Source: Branchiostoma floridae (taxonomy: Eukaryota > Chordata > Leptocardii > Amphioxiformes > Branchiostomatidae). Taken from it: a stretch of 64,000 nucleotides of DNA. A program made the translations under genes and the position numbers. Under the pieces are notes generated by a model. The model was given only the letters and a program-made list of their open reading frames with translations. It ran no database searches and had not been told where the DNA came from. The stretch is from NCBI RefSeq assembly GCF_000003815.2, contig NC_049991.1:9928506-9992505 (forward strand), written 5' to 3'. Positions 1-12,600 of this stretch are shown here, one piece after another; within the stretch, counting starts at the first letter, position 1; each line of letters starts with the position of its first letter.

Positions 1-876
1 ACAGAAAAATCCTGTCAATAGTAGCGAAAATCCTACTATCCAGTCAATAGAGCAAAAATGTTGTTGAGAAGAATATCCCGTCAATAGCCTCGGCTTTTGC
101 CACAGATGTTTATCAGCATAAATCGGAATGGTGAGTCTGGTCAAGATTTATTCTACATTACACTTTATTAGCATTTTTCTTTGAATTCACAATCTTAGAA
201 ATAGTCGTAATTGCTTTGATATTTGGTACACAAAGACATTAACCGAGAAATCATCCCCAAACCAACCTCTTACCGAATATGGTTAACAAAACAAACAGTC
301 AAGATCAAACGAAAAGATAGTAGTCGACAGCAAAGAAGTTGCCAATGTAGCAGTTGGCAGTACAGAAGCCCCATCTATCGAGACTTGTTATCATTGCAAC
401 TGCGATATCAACCGTGCGAAATAGAGTGCCGACGTCTGTTTGCCCAGGTATATGGGGGTTTGCAGCCGCGGTGCTCTGTAATTTCAAACCTGAAGATACT
501 GGTGATACTGATACTTCTTTGCACGATATTAGGGGCTCTTCCGAAATCATCATGATATGGGCCACCATAAGAGGTGCCTTTAGTATTGTGTGCGATTAGC
601 TTGACCGAAGGCTACAGGGAAAAGATGCCTTTTTGCGAAAATGTTGCATTTCTAGTTCGATCTTAATTTTTTCTCTTTTCTTCGCTCTTTTATATTCGCA
701 AAGAGCGCACTGATTTACCACACCGATGGCCTACTCGTAGTTTCACAGCATGTCGACGCCGCTGGTAGAAATAGAGCACAAAATCTAGGCCATACAAGAA
801 AGCGACTGGCTCCTTTGTAAATACGTCAAAGCTCTTGTTGATGAAATGGGTTCACTGACATGGCACTTCAAGAGAC

Positions 877-1064
877 NNNNNNNNNNNNNNNNNNNNNNNN
901 NNNNNNNNNNNNNNNNNNNNNNNNNNNNNNNNNNNNNNNNNNNNNNNNNNNNNNNNNNNNNNNNNNNNNNNNNNNNNNNNNNNNNNNNNNNNNNNNNNNN
1001 NNNNNNNNNNNNNNNNNNNNNNNNNNNNNNNNNNNNNNNNNNNNNNNNNNNNNNNNNNNNNNNN
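877..1064. other. Assembly gap (N run)
   Basis: 188 unknown bases. Open frames crossing it are artefacts. Confidence 0.99.
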
Positions 1065-3583
1065 ATTAGTCTGAATTATTTTGAATAAAAGAATACTCTG
1101 AGCCACAATAATTAAATTATTTTCAAAAAATTGACTAAGAAAATACTCATTTATTTGAATTTCTTTGAATATTTTAGAAACATTTTGAAAGTAACTGTAC
1201 AAAAATATCTTTATTTAGAATAATTGTGAAACCTCTCTGTGGTTATTTCACATTTACAAATATTTACAAAAAATGGTAAACCTGGCCAAATGGTAAAATT
1301 AGTTTATTGCCCCCATAAAAGTAAGCCCTATTGTTGCATCTGTATATTTTTAGATTTCACTGCTGGGCACTGGTGGATCCTTTGTGGTGGGCCATTGTTG
1401 CATGGCACCCAACCATACTTTGCAAGGATGTGTGAATTGCTATCTTCCCAGCCCACCGAACCGTTTACAAAAAATGGTAGAAAATGGTAAATAATGGTAG
1501 AATGCTGTTATCATTATTTAGAAACCATTAGAAGTATCAAATTCCACACCATGAATATATCCAAAGTTTTGCAAGACCAGGGAAATATTTATAAAGTTGA
1601 AACAGTGTTAAAAATATTTCTGAAGTATCAAATGTCCTAGACATATAATTACAAAACTTATAATCAATTCTAAACAATGGCAACAAACATCCGCATGGTG
1701 TCTTGGAATGGACTCTACAAGAAGCTTATGTATTTCTAGAAATACGAAAATGTAGCTAAATATCACGTCACCGTTCCACCACCGGTAGGAGCTACTTGTT
1801 GAAAGCGAAAGAACTGCATTCACATTTAAAGACAATAGCTAGCTATAGAAAAATTGGAAAATATAGGCGTACAATATCTAACAGCTTTTCATTTGGATAG
1901 GGAAACAATACAGCCTTTGTAGGTACATCAGGTGTTGTTAATACGAGATGTTTACGTTCTAGAGCCTGAAGCCCAACACCTTTAGTCGCACGGAATGTAA
2001 TTAGTCTAGCTGACAAAACGAAAGTGGAGTCGTGTATCAGTAATGCACGCGTGGCTGCAGCGTGGCATGAATTTCATGTATATAATGAGGACGTAGGTGT
2101 CACCAAGGCGTCAGGAAATGTAGCTACGTGCTAAACGTGACTTTTGGATTGTCTAGCCTCTTTTTTAAAAGGTCGCTTGTACAGAAAAACAACAATCCCT
2201 GTCCTTGGTGCTGAACGCGAAGTCATTCGGCATCTTTCAACACATTTTCTTTCAACACTTCACACGTCCTGTTACCAAAATCGCAACATTTTATAACCAT
2301 ATTTTTATTGTTTCCATTCATATTCAAGATGGTGATATCTCTTCTTGATGGAATGAGTTTTACCTTAAGTTCTTCTAGTTTATGTTGCTTTTAGGCAGAT
2401 GAAAGCTCGTTGAAAGAGAAATGGTCCCTTGTGTTCGTAATTCGTGTTGCTTTATTTTCTCTGAAAGCCAGCATTTTCCCGATACATGTTTATGTTCCTT
2501 ATTCCAGACACGTGTAGTAAACACATCTCAAGTATAAACGTAAGCCCTGCCAACTTCACGGGCCATTACCGGGGAGTAATGTATTCTGGATCCGTGCGCA
2601 TGCCTCCCCAGGTGGCAATGCTGGATTGTCTCGCCCCGTTAAAGATATAGATGGGGGATTAAAGTTACCTAGGGGGCCTTTATTCAACTAATTATCGTTT
2701 GATTTTGCTGTGGTCGACAGGAATAAATCACGAGGCGTTGTCACAATGATGTTGCAGAAAACGTTATCTCAATGTTTTTGACCTATGAAACATCACGTAA
2801 CGCAAACAGAGAAGAAACCTTTTCTGGGAAAATAGGAAACGATTTTTGTGACCTCCTAGCAACCACTATTTGGTCATTTTCTTGCTCTTGGCAGTGTGTG
2901 GGTGTGATGTGATGTGCTGGTTACTGATTCAGTTAATATTTTACCTTATTTCAAGTTATAAAACGATCCAAAGTCGTTTCAAAATACAAGTTACTTCCAA
3001 AAGCTAATGATTTCCACGAATATGCTGAACTGTTGACGACAAATGAAACCTTATGGACGTGAATAGTGTGTCACAATATTACCAGAAAAAAAAGCGTTTG
3101 AAAATCTAGTTAAAAGGAGGATCATCAAAATGCTCCGCATCACCAGATAGATAAATCGTGTGTTGGTTCTGTCTTTCATGAGTCCATTAGTGTAGATATG
3201 GGCCTAGGCAGTCAGGCTTGTATGATGTGGAGTACATGCATGGCTCTATCAGAGCTCATTAACATCAAACAGTAACTATTTTCCTGACGTCAGAACGCGG
3301 CCACTCCAGCTCACATCTGACGTTCTTCCCGGCGCTAATTGCACAAATTGTTGCTCAGTTGCGAGTACAACGCTCTCAAGTGAAGTGAAGAGCGCTAATG
3401 AAACGATGCCACCGTGGAATATTTGGTTAAGGCGTGCAGGAATATTGGATTATCATATGACAGGGGAGATATCATGTGAGAAGTTAACGATATAAAATGA
3501 CTCCATGGTTCTAAAGCTATAGAATATTTTGAATATTGCACTGTTGGTACACGTATTTGTAATACTCATTTTACATGGTTTAC

Positions 3584-3781
3584 NNNNNNNNNNNNNNNNN
3601 NNNNNNNNNNNNNNNNNNNNNNNNNNNNNNNNNNNNNNNNNNNNNNNNNNNNNNNNNNNNNNNNNNNNNNNNNNNNNNNNNNNNNNNNNNNNNNNNNNNN
3701 NNNNNNNNNNNNNNNNNNNNNNNNNNNNNNNNNNNNNNNNNNNNNNNNNNNNNNNNNNNNNNNNNNNNNNNNNNNNNNNNN
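3584..3781. other. Assembly gap (N run)
   Basis: 198 unknown bases next to self-complementary repeat sequence, which is a likely cause of the gap. Confidence 0.99.
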
Positions 3782-4614
3782 ACCAAACTGTTCTTGGATC
3801 GCCCATTCATAAATTTTCACAGACAATTAGGTCCAGGTTCAGGTCCGGACCTGGACCCGAATCTCTGGAATTGGACCATACCTGTACCTGAATTTTCTGT
3901 ACCGGTACCCACCGCTAATAAACGTGTATCGGTTAAACAATATGAGCAAAAGACCAGCTAGATGACCGACGAATTTACAAATTATAAATCGATAATTTTC
4001 TGTTTATTCGAAAATCGATCATCAGTAAGGTCAGTCAACAATGACCAGCCATGTCGGCAAGGCAAGATAATCGACAACAACAAACCAAGCATCAAGTCAT
4101 CTTGATATTCAATTCAATTTGCTTGAAATGACAATTTACGAAATATGAATATGTAGAAACCACAAACAATCGGGTCGCATATCTCTGCGTGGGTCGAGTG
4201 CACAAATACTGGGTATCAAAATAACAGAAATAAACCTCTTCACTTGGGCGTTATACTAGTATCAGCTCCTGTGTTTACACGTATCAGCCCGACATTTTTC
4301 AAAAAGACATCAAAAGCATGACATTGCCTTGACTGCTACAGTTTTTCGCTTAAATATGACATGTTCAAAGAGGGTTTTAGAAACACCTTAGTTTGTGCTT
4401 AAACATAGCACTCCTCAAAATATATATTTGTTATTCAAATCTGTTCAATACTACTGCAACAGTCTCGTTAAAATGAATGCTGCTGGTAGCCAGAGTCAGT
4501 ATTTTCTCCAACAGTCATTTCATACCTCAGCATATCTCATATGCAACATTCTGCATGATACATGAGAATGTCTGTCTCACGTTCTGAGACTACAAATGAA
4601 TGTTTCTTGGACAT

Positions 4615-5040
4615 TTACCGCCTCCATTTGCTGAAAGACACCAGAGAGACCGTCCCGGTTGAGTTGTTGTCCTGTCTGACTTCAATCCGTGACACAGAGT
4701 TGTGGCTGTAGGTGGAGATCTCGGAAACCTCGGAGATCCACGGCAACGCTTCCGTTTCCCGCGGCTTGGCCTTCTGTCCGGGCGGTGGACGACGCGCGTG
4801 CCCCCGGGGAAACCTCCAGCCGGTGCTGATGATGCCTCGAAGGTTGGCCGCGATGCTCTCCTTCCAAAGCGAATCTTCCGCCGTCGTGCTCGTCTGGGGG
4901 TTGTCGGTGAGCACAATGGCAGTTTGAACGGTGACGAACTCGGATAGAAGCCGCCCAGTGTCGTACGTGCTTCTCGGTTCCTCCTCGATAGCTGGTAAGA
5001 CAGGGAACCTCCCTCTGGGGCAGCCTGCCGCGCAACCCAT
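4615..5040 (-). CDS. Unidentified coding-exon candidate, 141 codons
   Basis: A 426-nt open frame lies in a GC-rich island inside AT-rich DNA. The translation has protein-like composition: acidic, Thr/Ser-rich parts (TVQTAIVLTDNPQTST), a segment LWKESIAANLRGIISTGW, a basic Pro-rich part, and a Ser/Asn-rich end closing SFSKWRR. It could be the last exon or cytoplasmic tail of a minus-strand gene whose other exons lie outside or in the gaps. An in-frame stop lies just upstream of the ATG, and no strong acceptor is present there, so the borders are unsure. I cannot assign a family. Confidence 0.3.
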   Translation of the reverse strand: MGCAAGCPRGRFPVLPAIEEEPRSTYDTGRLLSEFVTVQTAIVLTDNPQTSTTAEDSLWKESIAANLRGIISTGWRFPRGHARRPPPGQKAKPRETEALPWISEVSEISTYSHNSVSRIEVRQDNNSTGTVSLVSFSKWRR

Positions 5041-6490
5041 CTCTGGCCTCCGCCGGTTTTACCTGTTTCTCTCCTGCAAGAATCTAACGTCTAAGAACTC
5101 GGTGTGCGTTTGATGGACTGCAAACAGGAGTGTGCAGGAAAGATGCGGATCGATGGGAAACGTGAGGGATTATGGTTATTGTGCCGCCCCCTGGTGTGCC
5201 TCCTTTGAACTACCTCTCCACACACTTGCCTCCCTCTGACGTCACCAGCCTGTTCAAACACATGCACCGGGCGAATCTGACTCGACATAAATGCGTTGGT
5301 AGGAAGACAAATCATACACAACGCTCTTTCTCCATGGAAACAATGAACAGGAAATATAACCACTTACCGCACACGTTGGAGGTCGATTGAAACGATTAAG
5401 AACGCATCAGTACTTCCATGGCTACAGATGTCATTTCGCTGAATATGCGACATATCGTATCAGTTAGGCTCGTTTGATAAACATAAGAGAAATTGTTATG
5501 TTTAAAGGTTTTCTAAACGAAGACCGTGCGTGTTATTTCTTCCTATATTGCTAAACATGGAATTGATCTTAAACACCAAATGATAAAATAGCGGTTGTGT
5601 CTCGTGTTTTTAATAGTACTACACAGGTTTACATTGGAATCTTTACCAAGGACTGTCCTAGACTAATCATCGCCTGTTGTGTTCACGTGTTGGCCCAGTT
5701 ATGGACCAATTATGCAAGTAAGAACCAAAGAATGGCACATTTTGGTATAGAGATAATGTTAAACTGAATTGTTTTCATTCTACAAGAAATGATTCTAGCT
5801 GGGTTCGTCCTAAATAAATATTCCACATCTGTATCATATCACATGAAACATGTAGAAAAATACACAAGATCTACAGAACAGGTCTGTTAAGATGCTTCTA
5901 AACTCTACAAATGGGTAGATTTTTATAAAAGGGATGTCTGAAAATTATAAGATGTATCATTGTGCCGATCGCAAGCTAATAGAATAACCCCTGTACATTC
6001 ATGACAGGGGCAGCCCTCTTTGAAACAAAATAAGATTTCCCAACACGTAGTAAACATGTAACAAACTAAGGTCGATTCCCGGGGCCATATTCATAGTCAA
6101 TACACGTAAAGCCGGAAGAAAGCCACAGCAGACTGTACGGTGTCTGTACGGCCTAGAGGAAGGTTTATGCAGGAGAAACGACAGGAAACAAAGATCAAAC
6201 GGCTCACGTAACGCGCAGCGTGGGTTCTGGTTTTGCCGCAGGTGAAGGAGAAAATCAGATCTGATTTCCTTCTCCAGAAAGAACTTAAGACGACGCAACG
6301 TCAAGAGCGACCTTGACAATGATAGCATTGGTCTTCATTGACGCTTCACATACCCTGGGCATCTGTGGCCTTATGTAAAGATGAACCAGATAGCCAATAT
6401 TCATGGGAAGAATCCTCGCTGTAGGGTAGTGTTAGGTACAACATTTAGGTAGCTAGCCACCATAATGTAAGAGGTCATTTAAAACATATA

Positions 6491-6662
6491 CAGTAGAAAC
6501 TGTTTTATTGCAGGTCTATTTGCCATTGAATTTCGTGCAATTATCCGACTGGTGCAATAATGCGAAGTTATCTAGCTGGACCGCACTGGTTTTGGGATTT
6601 TGGTACCCCGTGCAGTTAACAGAAGCCGGTGTTAATCCGTTGTGCAATTGACTGTTCTACTG
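6491..6662. mobile_element. Pogo/Tigger-like MITE, 172 bp
   Basis: The ends are inverted repeats beginning CAGTAGAA and ending TTCTACTG, followed inward by AT-rich arms sharing words such as TTGCA. A TA duplicate flanks each side (6,489-6,490 and 6,663-6,664). CAG...CTG ends with a TA target site fit the pogo/Tigger branch of Tc1/mariner. There is no coding capacity, so the element is non-autonomous. Confidence 0.7.
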
Positions 6663-7475
6663 TATATTAAATTCCGTGTATTCATATTGATGACAGCATC
6701 CACTATCAAAGCTGTTGCATTCATTGACAAAATCATTTTGGATACGTCTAGAAGCATATAATGACAATTCTATAGTCTTTAGGTGTCCCATTAGGTGAAG
6801 CAAGGTTATTTTCAAGTAGCTAATGGGATTGCAAAGCTACTCACTATTGCTCACATTTTATGCCGGTCAAGCATACCTTCCTACTCTTTTTGATAAATTT
6901 GCTGGATCATATAATGATATAGGCAAGGTTTGGCACCTTGGGCTTACGACTGAAACTGTCCATACGTGGGGCCGTCGGTTTTAGATCTCTATCCAAGAGG
7001 ACAGAGCTAGGCTACCCATTATACTTTGCATCTGTTGTTTGGGGTATGCATTCATTCGCCCTCTTGATCCTTATGGCAAAATACCACGGAGCAGTGTCCC
7101 TTCAACTTGCACCGAAGTCCGCTGCATTTTAGTGATATGAATGTAGCTTGGAGTCCAGACAATAACTTTCCTTGGAATTTTATATATTGAGCTTCTGTTG
7201 ACTTTTCTTCTTGAGAATATGTAACCATAAGCATCTGTTTCCTTTCTATACGACGTGGGTCACACCTGTTGTGACACCAAATGATTGCATTACGATTTGG
7301 GTGAATTTTACTAATATTCTGCTAGAGGGCGCTTTTGCCTATGAGACCAGAGATTCATCAATATTATAACCCAAACGTGCAGTACTCACTCATTTAAAAA
7401 GACTACAAAGCTTCATGAATCAAGAAAATCCACAGAATTCGAAGTTATAGTTGTTCAAAATTTATCCGCCTCATA

Positions 7476-7502
7476 AGAGAGAGAGAGAGAGAGAGAGCAG
7501 AG

Positions 7503-7554
<52 letters not shown>
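7476..7554. repeat. (GA)n microsatellite
   Basis: Almost 80 bp of GA dinucleotides with a short interruption (CAGAGACACA) after the first third. Confidence 0.97.
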
Positions 7555-7555
<1 letters not shown>

Positions 7556-9685
7556 CTAAGGTGTTACCAACGTAACTGTCACGGGAAAAGGATTGCCTAG
7601 TTGATCGAGAGGTTATCTATATAAAAACAACCGCACGCGTCGGTACCCTAAGGCGCATCGCTTAAATGTCAAACTATTTGTCAAACTATTTGGGCAAGGT
7701 AGGATACCAGACTTACTTTCTCAATGTACGTCTTCATGTTTTAATATGCGTCTTGTTTAACACTTGACGCAATTATCAAAACAATGTGATTCATCGTCGA
7801 CCATTAAAGGACTATTACGTAAAAAAAGGATGTAGCCTTCTCCCTGAAATTAGACCAAGTGGCATTTGTGCCCCTGGGAACATTCCTTGAAACATCTCGG
7901 GATCCACACAAACAGGAACGTGATTTTGGGACATCCAACATAACCCGTACTCCAAAGCTGTTCACAATACAAGACGATTCTAAGTAATACAAAGGTAAGT
8001 CCTTAAGTCTTGCATCTTTATTTTACAGGACGTCTTGGCGATGTTCAGTATTATGCTATTGCTTGCGGTATAACTGTACATTGATAAGTATACTGTAGAT
8101 GTTTATCATCAAAACGTTTGCTGCTAATTCAGCCCGTTCCAACAAGAACTTCAGATTAAATGTTTGCGTTTAAATGGTCCTCTCGGCATTTTGTTTTGCT
8201 ACACGAAAGATAGTGCATTTTTGGACGAGATACATTCTTGATTTTGCTGTTCGTGAATTCATGTGTGATTAATAACCACATATTTGTTAACTAATACACA
8301 ATGGGCGACACTGAAATATGACCCTAGGGCGTGGGAATCTTCTGTGCTGACTCACAAGCTACGATAACTTTTTGGATTTTTCACTCATCGTCGAATAGAG
8401 TTTGGTTTCTCAGGTTTACTATGTCGAAATACTGCCGTTTGTAGCCATTTAAATGTTGAGTGGTGCATAAACGTTAAACATAAGGGTACCTCCCAATCGT
8501 AAACGTGCCCTCTTTTTCGTGCCTGATCGTAGAAGGGACGACGAAGCCGCGACACAGAAGTGCTCGTAGACTTTGCTTCACGAGGCTACACTATAAACAG
8601 GTTTTAAGGGGGGGGGGGGGTTAAAACGCAAGTATGTCAATAACTGAGCATGACAAAAAATGTACAAGGAGGGGAAAACTCCCTCCTCCCCTCAATCGTC
8701 TGAATGGAATCGCCGGACGGACATATGACCTCGAAGAGGTCAACAATATCTACGGCACATTGCATAAGTCGAACTAGTCCGACAACTTTCACACGATATT
8801 TGTTATTGTCTTCCAGGCCACATTTACAACAAGCAATCAGATCTCACAATGTTTATTTGAAACCACGAGTACTAGTAAGCATATAATCTACCGCACTTAC
8901 ACATAATTATGCTAGATTGCCATGTCCTTTATAGAATGTAAAGTGGAGTCCTTATGAACAAACACACCCACTCCGCTCAGGTGTAAGGGAATGACTGAGA
9001 CAATTGGGGGACGATTAGCGTGCCGAAATACGTGTAACATTTGTCCTTGTCTGTCGTAGACGTAAAAATCAAGGTTGCAAGGCCAGTGGCTAAAGCCGTT
9101 AATAGTTTTGTAATTGCTGCACCTAGAACTACGGTACACAAGCGAGAAAGAATTTTACGTTTCAAACAAAAGGACGCGATATTGAAAGTTAGCATCAGTC
9201 ATGCGTGAAAAATATCAATTAGCGCAAAGAGCTGCCAATTAACACGTATAAAACATAGGGATTACCATTAAAACTACACGGAAATCTCTATTTACGTACT
9301 AAATGTTCGAGTGAGCTATCGTAATTCAGAACGTATCCTTTAGAAAGTACTAATACTGGCTGTTTTTGTAGACCTTTTGTTCTGTACATGGCACAACAGG
9401 TAAGGCGTTGCCTGTGTGTTGCCTGAGGGAGGTCAAACCCTGCCCTGTGAGAAGCAGCACTTGTGCCTATTATCCATACTTCATTAAGATGTCATAGGAC
9501 AAAACGTCGCGCTTGACTGAAGCACTAGAAATTTCTCTCAGGTATGCCGTGGCATAACATATGTGATAACATATTTTGTTTTGAACGTCATTCGACTACC
9601 TCAGGTGTAGTTTTCTGGCTATATTATATCAGACTGAGTATACTTGCCCTTTTTCAGATCAAGGCAACAAAAGGAAGCGTCCAAA

Positions 9686-12600
9686 ATGGAGGGTACGAGA
9701 GCCACAGTTCTTGCTTTTCTGATTGTTGCCATGACCTTTACAACAAGCATGGCCGCTGTCGCACGATTTGGTGAGTCAGTCCTCGTTATCAGTTTATCGA
9801 TATCAAGCTATCTGCTGTTGTATCATTGTATTTTATCTACTATTAGTATCTAGTTGTAGTTTGAGTGATACAAACTTAGTTCCTGGCAGGAAGGTCTATA
9901 ATACAAAAGGCTCTTTTATGATGTCAATTGCAAACTGAGAATTTGATTCATTGAAAATATTGTAAAATTTGTGCAAGAGAGAAAAGCTTGAAGCCTTCTC
10001 TGGTGGACGTTAACCATGTACAAGTTCACGTGACATTTTAATGTGTACGGGGCTTTACGTGTACATATAAGACCGAAGCAGAATGAGCTCTTTCTGTCAT
10101 TGGTCTGAACCCCCCTCCCCAAACTTTTTTACGACACTCTCCCTGAGTTAGAATAAACTTGTTGGCGAAATTGTTGAAACATATGAATGCTGAAGTCAGT
10201 TCCTCACACTCCATGTCTATTAATATTTTACCTTAAAACTTTCATTTGATAGTGTAGACACTATTGCATCTAGCCTACGTTGTCAAGACCATACAAATAG
10301 CATCATTGATGTTTCCGTGTATTTTCATCCTTAGGCGCCATATTTCCAACGAACAGACCCAGAGAACTGTCAGCCATGAGACTCGCTCTGGAGTATGTGA
10401 ACGAGAAGGGCCTCGTTCCCGGAGTCACGCTGGAATACATCCTGGGTACTGCTGAATCACTAAACCACTTTGAAATGGTTCTGGAAGGTAAATGAAAATG
10501 CATTTAGATATGACAACCGGAAGTTCTACTGCAATTCCATAGAAAACTGCTAGGGGGTTTACACTCTGATCATTTCTGTTACTAACCCCTACCAACATAC
10601 AAAATATCCTGAAGATCCATCCACATATTCTCGAGTTATGCTGTTCACAAACGCACAGACAGGCAGATAAATACACACACACACACACACACACACTAAC
10701 ACTAACACTAACACTAACACTAACTAATACACACATACGCAAACAACACACTTACACCCTAAAACATAATCTTCTTCATGAAGGTAATGAGTCGTCTGAT
10801 CGCTGTGGTGTGTATTCCAACATTATGTGAAATGTTTATGTGAAATGTTATGAAATTAGAAAGCTTTTCCATGTCAACTTAATTCTAGTTTACCTACAGA
10901 TGATCCCTGTCTACATTTTGTATTAATTAAGGGTATCAGTCTGTGATACACAATCTTTCGCTGTCAAGGCTCAATTTGGCTCTACCCGAGAGACGCCTAA
11001 CTACTGGATGGGCTGCTAGAATTTGATTTAGACAGACTAAGTCAGGCTATCAGCTTACCACCTGGCAATGAGCTATGCGGGAATTAACGCATCTATTGTA
11101 GTCTTGTTATTGACGTTACTTATCCTTTCAGCCATCCGTGCGAATCGAGGGGAGGGGTTGTGATACACTTTTGTTACACTTCGTAGGATACATTTTGTGC
11201 CATATGTCAGGTCTACTATGATGGCAACATTGTTCATATTGACAAAAGCCACATTTGTCACTCTTGCTAAGCCCAATTAGCTGGAAGCCCGAATTATTTT
11301 CAGATGAGACACAATTTTGTACGTTTGACAAGCGACATTGTTGCTGCACCGATGTATTGGCCAAGATCTGAATTTTTAAAGCCTGCGCTAGAAACGATTT
11401 TTTTACGACATAAAGGTCTTAATCTCAAAAAGAGACCATTCGATTATTACAAGGTGATTATCAATTCATATTCAGCATCTTAACGTTTATGCCGCGCTAT
11501 GGAAAGTGTTAACTCGTTGACAAGAAGTTGAGAAGCTTTCCTCGTTTACAAATTTCATGATTGTATCATTCGTTTTAAAGGTTAGTCAGTTGAGTTCAGT
11601 CATCATGAAAACACTATGAAGATGAAGTTAGCCAGTTGTCAACGATTAAAACCACATTAACCTCACGGCTGATCTTGTAGCCAACATACAACAACAAGTT
11701 TCAAGCTAGACGTCGGGCTGGAAACATAGCCTTTGATTTCTCGTCGAAAAGTCAGGGTATCCAACTACGAGTAACTGACTAATCAGCGACTTTTGTTTTG
11801 TTGACCTGATGTTGGTTGGTCTGAGGTATTGTTATCAGCACAGTGACCCAGTCGGTACAGTGACCCGGATTATAAGCTTTCTTGTGCCGTTACGCTTTCC
11901 TGCTCCCATCTGCCACCTGACTAATCTGCTCAAAAGGCACCAAACATCGCCTGCAGCAGGAAACTGAGGCATAGGAGGGGTAGGCCCCAATGAGATCTAA
12001 TTATTATCTCCATTAAAAATGGAGATATCATTTTGGGTGTGTCTGCGCGTGTGTGTCTGTCCGTGTGTCTGTTTTTGTTTTCCGATTTTTGTAGTCACCA
12101 ATCGATGGATTACGATGGTATCTGGTTTGTGGGTAGATGTTGGAAAGATGAAGGTCAAGGTTGATTTGGAGGCCCTCTAGTATGTGCCCCTGGTATTGCA
12201 GCAGAACTTTCGTTTTCTTTACCCTTTGACTTGGACATGCTATGCTCTATGGTTGACGACAGTACCAGACTAGAACGTCAAGTGCATAAATACATATAAC
12301 TGTTACAGCGTGTGAGCAGGCAGACAAAGGGATTCTGACCATCCTCGGTCCTCATGGGTCTTCACAAGTCAAGGCGACACAACTCGTCAGTTCTTCACTA
12401 CATATTCCTCAGGTACGGACCGCACATTACCTATTACCTGGCCATGTTAGGAATCTTCAGACTGTTAACTTGTGCTGTTTATCCTAGGATTTGAATGGTC
12501 GTTATCTAAAATTCGGTGGAAGAGGATATTCAACTTTACTGTAGGTAGCATCCATGGATAAGCAAGCAGTAAGGGAGAGTCAGCGGTAGCTACCGATGTT

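Larger units (their letters stand above)
1..4589. other. AT-rich intergenic DNA with two assembly gaps
   Basis: No gene could be supported. A weak hydrophobic open frame on the plus strand near 354-599 (with PGIWGFAAAVLCNF) might be a lone exon but has no second support. Sequence after the second gap (3,800-3,910) is a run of self-complementary GGTCC/GGACC and GGTACC-type words that looks like part of a repeat. The rest is unremarkable. Confidence 0.4.
5041..9657. other. Intergenic DNA before the glutamate receptor gene
   Basis: Contains a pogo/Tigger-like MITE (6,491-6,662), a GA microsatellite (7,476-7,554) and a short poly-G tract near 8,607-8,621. The promoter and any 5' UTR exon of the receptor should lie in its last part, but I could not recognise them. 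No other genes are supported. Confidence 0.4.

Noticed and set aside
354-599. Hydrophobic open frame, possible membrane-protein exon
   Set aside because: There is no clear pair of splice sites and no recognised family; kept only as a remark in the regional entry.
852-1202. Open frames crossing the assembly gaps (also at 3,453-3,961 and 55,152-55,570)
   Set aside because: They are open only because unknown bases contain no stops.
10690-10725. Telomere-like repeat
   Set aside because: The hexamer is CTAACA, not CCCTAA, and it grades into CA repeats.
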